The notes under the pieces are model-generated. The model was not told where the DNA came from. It saw nothing but the letters and a program-made list of their open reading frames with translations, and ran no database searches. 64,000 bases of DNA from Acidobacteria bacterium 28-1 (GTDB lineage: Bacteria; Acidobacteriota; Blastocatellia; Pyrinomonadales; Pyrinomonadaceae): contig MWYZ01000052.1 of NCBI GenBank assembly GCA_002050365.1, positions 25,626-89,625 on the forward strand. The letters run 5' to 3'. Shown piece by piece: positions 16,952-25,971 of the stretch. The position numbers and the translations under genes were made by a program. Numbering within the stretch: position 1 is the first letter of the stretch; every line of letters starts with the position of its first letter.

Positions 16952-19507
16952 TTACTGCGGCAGCCCGATTCGCCGCAGCAAATCTTGAAAGCGCGGGTCG
17001 GATTTTATGTTGTCGAAGGATTCGTTAGTTTTTAAGTAACTTAATTTCGGGTCGCGTTTGGCAAACGCCTTTTCTAACCACTCGAAAGCCTTTTCCCTTT
17101 CGCCAAGCCGAGCGTAAGCTGCGGCAACACTTGCAGCCGGAGTCGTGCCTTGTTCGTGTTCTTTCAACAGACGTTCGAGAACCTTGCGCCAGTAGCCCGT
17201 CGCGCCGTCCTTTTTTATCGCTTCTCTAATAGCCTCATTTTCCCGCTCGCAAGTTTCCGGCGTATTAATCTTCAAAAGAACATCTCCCTTGCATCGCGCT
17301 TCCAGCGCTTCTTCAAACATTCCTTTGTCTTCGTAAGCGCCGCCAAGAAACATATAAGCCACCGGATACGTAGGCTCGGCTTCAATCAATTTTTTGAGTT
17401 CCGCGATGGCTTCATCATAGCGACGCGCTTCTAAGTAGCGCAGCCCGACATTCCCGCGGACTGCGCGAGAAAACGGGTCAAGCTCGTAGGCTTTTTTTAC
17501 TTCAGTGAGAGCTTCGTCGTGTCGTGCGAGTCTGGCGAGAAGTTCCGAATACCATTGTCGGGCAGTCGCATAATTCGGATTCAGTTCGATGGCACGCTTG
17601 AAATCATTTTCCGCTCCGGCAAAATCCCACTCGTAACTTTTCACGTCTGCTAAAACGGCGTATGCTTCCGCTAAAGTGTTATCAAGCTCTAAGCCTTTTC
17701 TCGCCGCCGCTTTCGCTTTCAACAAGGTTTCGTCCGCTTCCTCTCTGGTCATCACCGTGTTCTTGGCAAGAATGCCGTATGTCAGAGCTATTCCGGCATA
17801 AGCCTTCGCATAACTTGGGTCTTTGTCAATCGCTTGCTGAAACAATGCGATGGCTTGCTTGAGGTCATCGCCCGTGCGTTTGTTCCAATGATAGAGACCT
17901 TTCAGATAAAACTGATAGGCTTCCGTGTTTTCTGTATAAGTTTTCGTAACCTGTTCCTCAACCGCGCCAGACAATTTTATCTTTAATTGATTGGATACAT
18001 CTTTTGCAATATCGCTCTGCAACAACACAAGGTTGCTCATTGGACGGGTATAGCCGTCCTTCCACAAAACATTTTCTGTCGCCGCGTCAATCAATTCAAT
18101 ATATAAAGTTAAATCATTTCCGCGCTGCACGACGCGCCCCGTCAATATCGCCTGCACGTTTAATTCTTTGCCGATTGTTTGCGCGTCCGTTTCTTTGCCT
18201 TTATAGCGAAACACGCTTGAACGTGCTTTGACATTTAGTTTTGGGAGTTGCGAGAGACTAGTGATGAGCGATTCGGTCATACCGTCGGAAAGATACTCTA
18301 TATCGGCATTGCCGCTTTCATTAACAAACGGCATCACTGCAATTGATTCGATTTGTTTTATGTTTGCCGAACGCTTGTTAAAGAACCAATAACCCAAACC
18401 AATTGACGCGAGAAGCAAAACTATCAGCCCGATTCCGAAGCCGAGTTTATGTCGTTTGATTTCCGTCGCAACATACTCCGCGCTCGATGTCGTCTGCGCC
18501 ATCTCTTTTGTCGAAACGATATTGTTTGCCGTTTGCGCCGTATTTTCTGCGGCGAAAGTCTGCGTCGCCGCATTTTCGCCCGTCGAAACCATTCTCGCAT
18601 CGCTTGCGTGCGGCGTGGTCGAGCGTTCGATTTCATCGCGCAAATCAAGTTCGCGGCGCAACGTTTTGAAGTCAATCATCAAATCTCGCGCCGTTTGATA
18701 ACGCTCGTCACGATCTTTCGTTAAAGCCTTCCGCGCAATTCTTTGTAATTCCGCCGGAACATCGGAAACATATTGAGCGAGAAGCGGCGGTTCTTTCGTC
18801 AAAATCGCGGCAATCGAATCGTTCATAGTCTCGCCCGCAAACGGCAAGTGTCCGGTCAGCATTTCATAAAGCACCACGCCGAGACTCCAAATGTCCGTTC
18901 GCGCATCGGTCTCTTTTCCGCGAGCCTGTTCCGGCGACATATATGAAACAGTTCCCATTACGACGCCCGGATTCGTTTTCACAAGTGCGCGTGTCTCGGC
19001 TTCGGCATCCAAATTCGCTTCCCGTTTTTCGGTCAATTTTGCCAAACCGAAATCCAAGACTTTAACAATACCATCGCGCCGAATCATAATGTTCTCCGGC
19101 TTAATGTCGCGGTGAACAATGCGTGCCGCGTGTGCCGCCGAAAGAGCAAAGGCAGTCTGCTCTCCGATGTTAAGAGCGTCCGAGATGGATAACCCGCCGC
19201 CGCTTATTCTTTCTCTTAAAGTTTCGCCTTCGACAAATTCGGTGGCGAGAAAATGCACATTCTTTTCAAAGCCGAATTCGAACACCGTAAGAATATTCGG
19301 ATGATTCAAGGCGGAAGCTGCACGCGCTTCCTGCTCAAAACGCCTGAGCCGGTCCTTATCCGAAGCAATGTCTTCGGTTAGAACTTTGACGGCAATTTTC
19401 CGATTAAGGCGAGTGTCTTCGGCTAGATAAACCTCGCCCATCCCGCCGGCTCCAATCGGAGAGACGATTTCGTAGCGTCCGAGTTTTGTGTGAACGGCAA
19501 TTGTCAT
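16952..19507 (-). CDS. membrane Ser/Thr protein kinase with TolB-like and TPR domains, paralogue 2
   Basis: 851 residues from the ATG at 19507; a GTG sits one codon earlier. The architecture matches paralogue 1. The kinase domain has VALS-type differences (IAVKVL for the lysine strand) but keeps HRDIKPENIM, LDFGLAKL and the SPEQARG segment. A juxtamembrane linker rich in Thr, Ala and Asn follows, then a single membrane helix (GFGIGLIVLLLASIGLGYWF). The TolB-like domain is IESIAVMPFVNESGN...AILTGRVVQRG, and TPRs extend to DPRFQDLLRRIGLPQ. The catalytic residues are intact, so it should be active. The long Thr/Ala linker is the most divergent part among the four paralogues. Confidence 0.92.
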   Translation of the reverse strand: MTIAVHTKLGRYEIVSPIGAGGMGEVYLAEDTRLNRKIAVKVLTEDIASDKDRLRRFEQEARAASALNHPNILTVFEFGFEKNVHFLATEFVEGETLRERISGGGLSISDALNIGEQTAFALSAAHAARIVHRDIKPENIMIRRDGIVKVLDFGLAKLTEKREANLDAEAETRALVKTNPGVVMGTVSYMSPEQARGKETDARTDIWSLGVVLYEMLTGHLPFAGETMNDSIAAILTKEPPLLAQYVSDVPAELQRIARKALTKDRDERYQTARDLMIDFKTLRRELDLRDEIERSTTPHASDARMVSTGENAATQTFAAENTAQTANNIVSTKEMAQTTSSAEYVATEIKRHKLGFGIGLIVLLLASIGLGYWFFNKRSANIKQIESIAVMPFVNESGNADIEYLSDGMTESLITSLSQLPKLNVKARSSVFRYKGKETDAQTIGKELNVQAILTGRVVQRGNDLTLYIELIDAATENVLWKDGYTRPMSNLVLLQSDIAKDVSNQLKIKLSGAVEEQVTKTYTENTEAYQFYLKGLYHWNKRTGDDLKQAIALFQQAIDKDPSYAKAYAGIALTYGILAKNTVMTREEADETLLKAKAAARKGLELDNTLAEAYAVLADVKSYEWDFAGAENDFKRAIELNPNYATARQWYSELLARLARHDEALTEVKKAYELDPFSRAVRGNVGLRYLEARRYDEAIAELKKLIEAEPTYPVAYMFLGGAYEDKGMFEEALEARCKGDVLLKINTPETCERENEAIREAIKKDGATGYWRKVLERLLKEHEQGTTPAASVAAAYARLGEREKAFEWLEKAFAKRDPKLSYLKTNESFDNIKSDPRFQDLLRRIGLPQ

Positions 19508-19518
19508 CACGCTTTATT

Positions 19519-22047
19519 TTACTGCGGCAGACCGACGCGCCGCATCAAATCTTGAAATCGTGAGTCGTCTCGCAGAAACTTATAGTCCGGACTGATTTTA
19601 ATATAAAGAATCGCAAACTCGCGCTGTTGATATGCTTTTTCCAGCCACTCTAAAGTCTTCTCCTTCTCTCCGAGAAAGGCGTAGATTGAGGCGAAATCGG
19701 CGGGTGAAACGGTCTTTCGCTTTGCGTCCTCAACTAACAATTCGAGCCTTCCTTGCCAATAGCCTTTCGCACCCGCTTTGCGATATAACTCTCTGAGAAT
19801 CGCCGCACGTCGCTGCACGTCTTCCGCGCTGAGTTCTCCGGCGAGCATTTCGGCGGTTTGCCATTCGTTGATGGCTTCGTCAAACATTCCTTTGCACTCG
19901 TAGGAAAAAACTATCTCTCGGTGCAGGCGGGGAAAGTCTTTGTCCGCTTCGATTGCCTTTCGCAATATTTCGAGCGATTCGTCGCAACGCCCTGCTTCTT
20001 CATACATTGCTCCCTGCACGACCTTGACGATTGGCGAAAGCGGGTCGAGTTCTGCCGCCCGATTCGCTTCGGCAATTGCTTCGTCATGTCTGCCCAGTTG
20101 CGACAACATCTCTGCGTAGTAGTAATGAGCGACCGGATAATTCGGATTCAATTCGATAGCTCGTCGGTATTCGATTTCCGCGCCCGCAAAATCCCAATCC
20201 GAATAAGCCTTCGCCTGTCCGAGCGCGGTGTGCGCTTCGGCAAGCTGATCGTCCAATTCCAGCGCCCGCAACGCCGCCGCCTTCGCCTTTGGATACACTT
20301 CCTTTGAGGGTTGACTATCAAACCACGTCAGTTCGGAATACGAATCGGCTAAACCCGCGTAAGCCAGAGCATACGAAGGGTCTTTTTCAATCGCCTGATT
20401 AAAATACTCAATCGCTTTTTTGAGTGATTCCGCCGTGCGCTTGTTCCAATAAAAACGACCTTTCAAATAAAGCTGATATGCTTCGGTATTCTGCGTGTAG
20501 CTTTTGGATACTTTTTGTTCGTCCGCGCCTGATAGTTTTGTTTTTAATTTGTTTGAAACGTCGCGGGCGATTTCTGTTTGCAGCGTTACAATATCGGTCA
20601 GCTTGCGGTTGTATTGCTCGCCCCAAATCTGGTTGCCCGTTCGCGCGTCAACCAACTCCAGACTGAGAGTTAAATTATCGCCGCGCTGGATAACTCTCCC
20701 ATTTAAGATTGCTTGAACGGATAATTCCGAGCCGACGGTTTGCGGACTAATCTCTTTGCCTTTGAAATGAAACACGCTGCTCCGCGCCTTTACGGAAAGA
20801 TTGGGCAATTGAGAAAGATTGTTAATCAAAGTTTCGGTCATCCCGTCAGAAAGATATTCAACTTCCACGTTCCCGCTTTGATTAACAAAAGGCATTACGG
20901 CGATTGATTCGATTTGTTTTGCGCTTGATGCGCGACTAGCAAAGAACCAATAACCTAATCCGCCAATCGCCAAAAACAAAATTACAAGCGCGGCAATAGA
21001 AAAAGATTTATGCTGCTTGATTTCGCTTGCGATGTATTCGGCGCTTGATGCGGTTTGCGCTCGCGGTGAATCATTTGTGGTTTCCGCATTTACTATCTGC
21101 GTCGCTTGGTTTTCCGTTTGATGAATGCGGTTTGGACTGACGGAACGCTCCAATTTCTCCGTTAAAGCGATTTCTTCTCTCAGCTCCTTCAAATCCGCCA
21201 GCAAACTTTTCATCGTTTGATAACGGGCATCCTGGTCTTTTCTGAGAGCCTTGCGAACAACCTGCGTGAGTTCTGCGGGAATTTCTCCGTTTTCATTTTC
21301 AAGCGGAAGCGGGTCGGATTTTAAAATCGAAGCGATATACTCATTCGGCGTTTCGCCTTCAAACGGCAAGCGCCCCGACAGCATTTCATAAAGCACGACG
21401 CCGAAGCTCCAAATATCGGTGCGCGTATCAACGTCTTTGCCTTTGGTTTGTTCGGGCGACATATATGAAACAGTTCCCATCACAACGCCGGGATTCGTCC
21501 GAACGAGTTGTCGCGTAGCGGCTTCCGTGTCTATCTCTTCTTCCTGTTTTTCAATCAGTTTTGCCAAGCCGAAATCCAAAACTTTCACAATGCCGTCAAT
21601 GCGAATCATTATGTTTTCCGGCTTAATGTCTCGATGAGCTATCCCCGCTGCGTGCGCTGCCGAAAGCGCGAAAGCCATTTGCTGCACGATGTCGAGAGCT
21701 TCGCCAAGACTTACGCTTCCACGGTTTAATTTCTCTCTGAGCGTTTCGCCTTCGACATATTCGGTAGCGAGAAAATGCACGCCCTTTTCTGCGCCGAATT
21801 CGTGAATCGTTAAAATATTCGGATGATTTAAGGCGGAAGCGGCAAAGGCTTCCTGTTCAAATCGTCGCAAGCGGTCTTTATCTCCGGCAATACTTTCCGG
21901 CAAAACCTTGAGCGCCACCCTGCGACGAAGGCGCGAATCTTGAGCCAGATAAACTTCGCCCATCCCGCCCACACCAATTTTTTTCAAGATTCGGTAATGT
22001 CCAAGCAGAGAGTCAACTTCTAATTTGTTAATTTTTTCATCCGTCAT
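19519..22047 (-). CDS. membrane Ser/Thr protein kinase with TolB-like and TPR domains, paralogue 3
   Basis: 842 residues. The N-terminus (KINKLEVDSLLGHYRILKKI) is nearly the same as in paralogue 4, and even the DNA before the start codon is similar. Kinase motifs are intact: GVGGMGEVYLA, VALKVL, HRDIKPENIM, LDFGLAKL, SPEQTKG. A single membrane helix (FSIAALVILFLAIGGLGYWF) precedes the TolB-like domain and a TPR array ending DDSRFQDLMRRVGLPQ. First of the uninterrupted trio of kinases; hydA-tail copy G sits just upstream, so kinase plus upstream tail look like one duplicated unit. Confidence 0.92.
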   Translation of the reverse strand: MTDEKINKLEVDSLLGHYRILKKIGVGGMGEVYLAQDSRLRRRVALKVLPESIAGDKDRLRRFEQEAFAASALNHPNILTIHEFGAEKGVHFLATEYVEGETLREKLNRGSVSLGEALDIVQQMAFALSAAHAAGIAHRDIKPENIMIRIDGIVKVLDFGLAKLIEKQEEEIDTEAATRQLVRTNPGVVMGTVSYMSPEQTKGKDVDTRTDIWSFGVVLYEMLSGRLPFEGETPNEYIASILKSDPLPLENENGEIPAELTQVVRKALRKDQDARYQTMKSLLADLKELREEIALTEKLERSVSPNRIHQTENQATQIVNAETTNDSPRAQTASSAEYIASEIKQHKSFSIAALVILFLAIGGLGYWFFASRASSAKQIESIAVMPFVNQSGNVEVEYLSDGMTETLINNLSQLPNLSVKARSSVFHFKGKEISPQTVGSELSVQAILNGRVIQRGDNLTLSLELVDARTGNQIWGEQYNRKLTDIVTLQTEIARDVSNKLKTKLSGADEQKVSKSYTQNTEAYQLYLKGRFYWNKRTAESLKKAIEYFNQAIEKDPSYALAYAGLADSYSELTWFDSQPSKEVYPKAKAAALRALELDDQLAEAHTALGQAKAYSDWDFAGAEIEYRRAIELNPNYPVAHYYYAEMLSQLGRHDEAIAEANRAAELDPLSPIVKVVQGAMYEEAGRCDESLEILRKAIEADKDFPRLHREIVFSYECKGMFDEAINEWQTAEMLAGELSAEDVQRRAAILRELYRKAGAKGYWQGRLELLVEDAKRKTVSPADFASIYAFLGEKEKTLEWLEKAYQQREFAILYIKISPDYKFLRDDSRFQDLMRRVGLPQ

Positions 22048-22057
22048 TTGTTAGGCA

Positions 22058-22183
22058 TTATACATTGACACACATTCCGCGTTTCAAAAATTGCCCGTCG
22101 CCCGCCTTTCCTTTATGCTCGCCGTTTTCAATCACGACGCGCCCGCGCGATGGATTCGTGTCGGCAGATAGTTCTTTATTCAT
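22058..22183 (-). repeat. hydA 3'-end copy G, also an intact 41-codon reading frame
   Basis: The ATG at 22183, with GAGAGAAG just before it, opens MNKELSADTNPS. Then follow RGRVVIENGEHKGKAGDGQF and LKRGMCVNV with a TAA stop. About 29 codons are hydA-derived, as long as copy B. The frame is clean throughout. The kinase remnant upstream ends in the same frame, two codons and a second stop earlier. Confidence 0.88.
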
Positions 22184-22195
22184 CTTCTCTCAAAT

Positions 22196-22324
22196 TCATT
22201 CGGGCAGATTCATCCGTTTCAGCAAATCCTTGTAGCGCGGGTCGTTGCGGAAAGAGTCAAAATTCGTCTGTTTGTTCAATTCGTTCAACATAACGGCATT
22301 ATCCTGAATGGCTTTTCCAGCCAT
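22196..22324 (-). pseudogene. 3' remnant of a kinase/TPR gene
   Basis: About 42 codons from an ATG at 22324 ending in FDSFRNDPRYKDLLKRMNLP-E and TGA. This is the same C-terminal signature that closes the intact kinase/TPR proteins (for example DPRFQDLLRRIGLPQ). Nothing upstream resembles the rest of such a gene, so this is a truncated end. It lies between kinase paralogue 4 and tail copy G and mirrors the 5' kinase remnant at 9076-9267. Confidence 0.75.
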
Positions 22325-22370
22325 TTGAAAACTTGTTCTCTTCGAGTCCGGTTTTAGGACTGGCACACAA

Positions 22371-24821
22371 TCATCTATTCACCCTACTGACGAGATCCTG
22401 AAACCGCGGATCGGGTCGCAGCCGCTCCAACTGCGGTTCTATCGCTATCCAGCTCATCCACGAACACTTTTCCCTGTAACCACGCTCTAACCATGCGATA
22501 GCCCGGTCATTGTCGGCGAGCGCGACGTATACGCTGGCAATGAGGACAGGATTGACGTATGTGTCAGCCGCCGATTTCAGCAGCTTGGTCAACAACGCCT
22601 CCGCCTCGCCGCGCTCGCCGGCTGATGCATAGGTGTATGCCAGCACAGCCTGAAGCTCAAGCCAATCCGGCGACAGTTTTTGACCTTCGCGCAACGCGGC
22701 AACTGCTTCGGCATAGTTTCCCTTATCCGCATAGACCAGACCAAGAATGAAGTAGCTATAAGAGTATGATGGATCGAGCTTGATGGTTTTGTGTAACTGC
22801 TCGATTGCCGCGTCGTGTTGATTTGCCAGATAGTATGCCCAGCCGAGTTCGGAATTGTTGACAAGCGAGAGAGGCTCAAGCTCGACGGCGGTCTTCATTT
22901 CACGAATGGCTTCGGCTTCCCTTCCCGAAAACTGCAAGCAATGGCTGTAAAAATGACGCGCGTTCCCGTATTTGGCATCTAAGCTGATAGCCTTGCGGTA
23001 TTCCTCCTCTGCACCTTTAATGTCCCATTCGTAGAACAGCTTGTATGACCCCAGGGAGGTGTAAGCCTCAGCCAGCGAATCGTCCAATGCGATTGCCTGT
23101 AGCGCCGCGACCCGAGCCTGAGGCATGGCGTCCTGAGCGGAAATGTAGTCAACGCCGAGATTAACGTAGGAATCCGCTAAACCGGAGTATGCCAGGGCGT
23201 AGGTTGGGTCTTTCTGTATCGCGCGTTCGAAAAGCGGGATGCTTTTTTTCAGACTATCGAATGAAAACTTGTTCCACTCATACCGACCTTGGATATAAAG
23301 TTGGTAGGCTTCCGCATTCTCGGTAGATTTTTTTGCCAGTTTCTGTTCGTCCGCGCCCGTGAGCCTGATTTTCAGTTTGCTCAAAACATCCCGGGCAACC
23401 TCGCTTTGCAGGGAAACCAAGTCGGAGATTTTGCGTTCATATTGTTCCGCCCAAATTACTTTATCCTGCGATACGTCAACCAACTCCAAACTCAGCGTCA
23501 ACCCGTCGTCGCGCTGTACGACGCGCCCGTTCAAAATCGCCTGCACGTTCAACTCTTTAGCAATCGTCTGTAAATCCGTGTCTTTCCCTTTGTAGCGAAA
23601 AACGCTGGAACGCGGCTTGACATTCAGATTCGGCAAATTTGAAAGACTGCTGATGAGCGTTTCGGTCATTCCGTCGCTCAAGTATTCGACATCGGCATTG
23701 CCGCTTTCGTTGACGAACGGCATCACCGCGATTGATTCGATTTGGTTGGTTGCGGTGAAAGTGCGATAAGCGAAAAATCCAATCGCTGAAATGAGCAGAA
23801 TCGCCAGCGCAATCGCTAAATACTTTTTCGTCGGATTGCTTTGCCGCGTCTGATTCGTCGTCGTTTGATTTGTTTCGTCTAAAGTTGTCGCTTGCAGAAT
23901 TTGCGTTTTCGGTTCTACTCTTTCAGGCGAAATTGTGCGTTCTAATTTATCTTGAAATTCCAAGTCCTGTTTGACATCCTTCAAATCAATCAATAAATCC
24001 TTCGTCGTTTGATAACGCTCCGTTCTGTCTTTTCGCAAACATTGATTGATAATTTTCGTGATTTCGCTTGGAACATCTGACGGTAATAATTTCGGTTCGT
24101 CTTTGAGAATCGCGCCGATCATTTCCATTGCCGACTCGCCCTCAAACGGCAAGTGTCCCGCCAGCATTTCATACAACACCACGCCGAAACTGAAAATGTC
24201 GGTTCTGGCATCAACCGTTTGACCTTTCGCCTGTTCGGGCGACATATAATTCGCCGTCCCGATAATCATTCCCGGACTCGTTCCGCTTTTGATTGCCGTC
24301 GCCGCCTCTGCGTCTGATTCAAGCGGCGCAGATAATTTGGCGATGCCGAAGTCGAGAATCTTCGCTAAACCATTTTCCCGAATCATCACATTGTCCGGCT
24401 TGATGTCGCGGTGAACGATGCCCGCCGAGTGTGCTTCATCGAGTGCCGAAGCAATTTGAATGGCAATCTCTAGGGCGGACTTAAAATTCAAATGATTGCT
24501 TTTCGCATACTCGTTCAGAGTTTTGCCGTCAATAAATTCAGTCGCAATGTAATGTGTGCCTTCGCTCTCGCCAATCTCGTGAATAGTGATGATATTCGGA
24601 TGATTTAACGCAGAAGCAGACCTCGCCTCACGAACGAAACGACTCATTCGGTCTTTATCTTCGGCGAACTCAGACGGCAGAATTTTGAGCGCGACTTTTC
24701 GGTCAAGTTTGGTATCTTCGGCAAGATAAACCTCGCCCATTCCACCCGCGCCGATTTTTGAGACGATTCGGTAATGACCGAGCAAAGAATCAATTTCTAA
24801 ATTGTTAATTTTTTCATCCAC
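22371..24821 (-). CDS. membrane Ser/Thr protein kinase with TolB-like and TPR domains, paralogue 4
   Basis: 816 residues from a GTG start at 24821 (VDEKINNLEID; the aligned paralogue 3 uses ATG two codons earlier). Kinase elements GAGGMGEVYLAE, VALKIL, HRDIKPDNVM, LDFGIAKL and SPEQAKG are intact. A Thr/Gln-rich linker (TTNQTRQSNPTKK) leads to one membrane helix (YLAIALAILLISAIGFFAY), then the TolB-like domain (IESIAVMPFVNESGN) and TPRs. The C-terminus is shorter than in the other copies and ends DPRFQDLVSRVNR. The TPR half has visibly different, more GC-rich codon use than the kinase half, which hints at a mosaic gene. Confidence 0.9.
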   Translation of the reverse strand: MDEKINNLEIDSLLGHYRIVSKIGAGGMGEVYLAEDTKLDRKVALKILPSEFAEDKDRMSRFVREARSASALNHPNIITIHEIGESEGTHYIATEFIDGKTLNEYAKSNHLNFKSALEIAIQIASALDEAHSAGIVHRDIKPDNVMIRENGLAKILDFGIAKLSAPLESDAEAATAIKSGTSPGMIIGTANYMSPEQAKGQTVDARTDIFSFGVVLYEMLAGHLPFEGESAMEMIGAILKDEPKLLPSDVPSEITKIINQCLRKDRTERYQTTKDLLIDLKDVKQDLEFQDKLERTISPERVEPKTQILQATTLDETNQTTTNQTRQSNPTKKYLAIALAILLISAIGFFAYRTFTATNQIESIAVMPFVNESGNADVEYLSDGMTETLISSLSNLPNLNVKPRSSVFRYKGKDTDLQTIAKELNVQAILNGRVVQRDDGLTLSLELVDVSQDKVIWAEQYERKISDLVSLQSEVARDVLSKLKIRLTGADEQKLAKKSTENAEAYQLYIQGRYEWNKFSFDSLKKSIPLFERAIQKDPTYALAYSGLADSYVNLGVDYISAQDAMPQARVAALQAIALDDSLAEAYTSLGSYKLFYEWDIKGAEEEYRKAISLDAKYGNARHFYSHCLQFSGREAEAIREMKTAVELEPLSLVNNSELGWAYYLANQHDAAIEQLHKTIKLDPSYSYSYFILGLVYADKGNYAEAVAALREGQKLSPDWLELQAVLAYTYASAGERGEAEALLTKLLKSAADTYVNPVLIASVYVALADNDRAIAWLERGYREKCSWMSWIAIEPQLERLRPDPRFQDLVSRVNR

Positions 24822-24834
24822 GATTTATTAGGCA

Positions 24835-24916
24835 TTATACATTCACGCCAAGTTCCGCGTTTCAAAAATTGTCCGTCGCCTGCTTTGCCTTTGTGTTTGC
24901 CGTTTTCAATCACAGC
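24835..24916 (-). repeat. hydA 3'-end copy H
   Basis: Encodes AVIENGKHKGKAGDGQFLKR then GT, followed by a one-base insertion (ACTTGGCGTG) that disrupts the last codons. The original stop and following TAATGCC are still recognisable. It sits between the creatininase-like gene and the GTG start of kinase paralogue 4. Confidence 0.9.
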
Positions 24917-24923
24917 TAAATTT

Positions 24924-25898
24924 TTATTTGAGTTTTCTTTTCTTCAACCATTCATCTTGTTTGAATTTAATTTCAGCTTCGTGTTTCAAAGAAGCCTTAT
25001 CGAGCGCAACGTCAGGCGGGCTTTTTTCCATCTCGTCGCCGAAACGCGGAATTGTTTTGTCATCCAGACCGTCGAGGATTTTCAGCCCGAAATTAACTGC
25101 TTCCGTCGCCGCCATTTGCCAGCCGTCGGCGTATTGCGCTCGACTCGCAAGGCGCGGCGAGCCGAGATAGCCGAGCCAATCTTTCGACTGTGCTATTTGA
25201 ATTAAATCTTCCATTTTGTCACTGGCAAACGGCTTGGCGTTTTTGTAAGCGGGATTAACAAGGTCGGGACGCAGGGCGAGCATCATACTCGTTTCATCCA
25301 TTCCCGCGTGAATCGGCAAACCGTCTTCCCTGCGCTGCGCGTCCGATTTCTTGCCGTCCCAGGCGGCAACGACTGGCAGAAGTCCGGTAAGATTCACCAT
25401 TCGCCCGCCGTATGTGTCGCGGAAATAATCTCCGGCTTGGTCGAGTGCGCGGACGTGATTCGGTGCGCCGTGTCCGTGAATGATAAAAATCCATTTGAAT
25501 TTTTGCTCTCCCAATTCGGTTGCCAAATCCATAAAAACCGAGCGCAGCGTTTCAAAGCGAACGGAGTAAGTTCCGGGAAAATTGAATTTGCCGCCGATGT
25601 CGTTCGCGCCGCTGTTGCCCAAGGGAATCGTCGGGAATATCACGACCGACCAGCCCTTTCTCGCCGCAATCGCTTTGGCAAGTTCCCGCGTTACCTGTTC
25701 ATTCCAATAACCGTCGGTGAAAGTCGGCAAAAAAGAGCCGTGTTCCTCAACGATTCCGCCGGGCAAAATGACAACGGTTTTTTCCTTGTCGAGCTTTTTG
25801 ATTTGCTCGACATTCATTTCCGCCATCCGGTAAATTTGCGCGTTTGAGCTAGTCGAAAAAAGAACAACACCAAATGTTAATAAAATAATTTGCTTCAT
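24924..25898 (-). CDS. creatininase-family amidohydrolase with signal peptide
   Basis: 324 residues from the ATG at 25898; six extra in-frame codons upstream come from hydA-tail copy I. A signal peptide MKQIILLTFGVVLFSTSSNAQ is unusual, since most creatininase-family enzymes are cytosolic. Family motifs: VILPGGIVEEHG (metal-binding loop near residue 50), FPTIPLGNSGAND, FIIHGHGAPNH, and HAGMDETSMML near the middle. In many relatives the last motif is HAGE-x-ETS, so a Met seems to replace the first Glu. The family hydrolyses cyclic or linear amides (creatinine, N-formyl compounds) using two metals. Substrate unknown. A second, different creatininase gene tail survives at 33409-33444. Confidence 0.82.
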   Translation of the reverse strand: MKQIILLTFGVVLFSTSSNAQIYRMAEMNVEQIKKLDKEKTVVILPGGIVEEHGSFLPTFTDGYWNEQVTRELAKAIAARKGWSVVIFPTIPLGNSGANDIGGKFNFPGTYSVRFETLRSVFMDLATELGEQKFKWIFIIHGHGAPNHVRALDQAGDYFRDTYGGRMVNLTGLLPVVAAWDGKKSDAQRREDGLPIHAGMDETSMMLALRPDLVNPAYKNAKPFASDKMEDLIQIAQSKDWLGYLGSPRLASRAQYADGWQMAATEAVNFGLKILDGLDDKTIPRFGDEMEKSPPDVALDKASLKHEAEIKFKQDEWLKKRKLK

Positions 25899-25908
25899 AA
25901 ATTTTGAT

Positions 25909-25960
25909 TTATACATTGACGCAAGTTCCGCGCTTCAAAAATTGCCCGTCGTCTTGCTTT
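25909..25960 (-). repeat. hydA 3'-end copy I
   Basis: The shortest copy: QDDGQFLKRGTCVNV and a TAA stop. It directly follows the subtilase gene, whose stop codon is in the same frame eighteen codons earlier. The GCAATTTTTGAAGCGCGGAA core is intact. It is the first copy met when moving away from hydA past the subtilase. Confidence 0.88.
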
Positions 25961-25971
25961 AGTTTTTGGGT

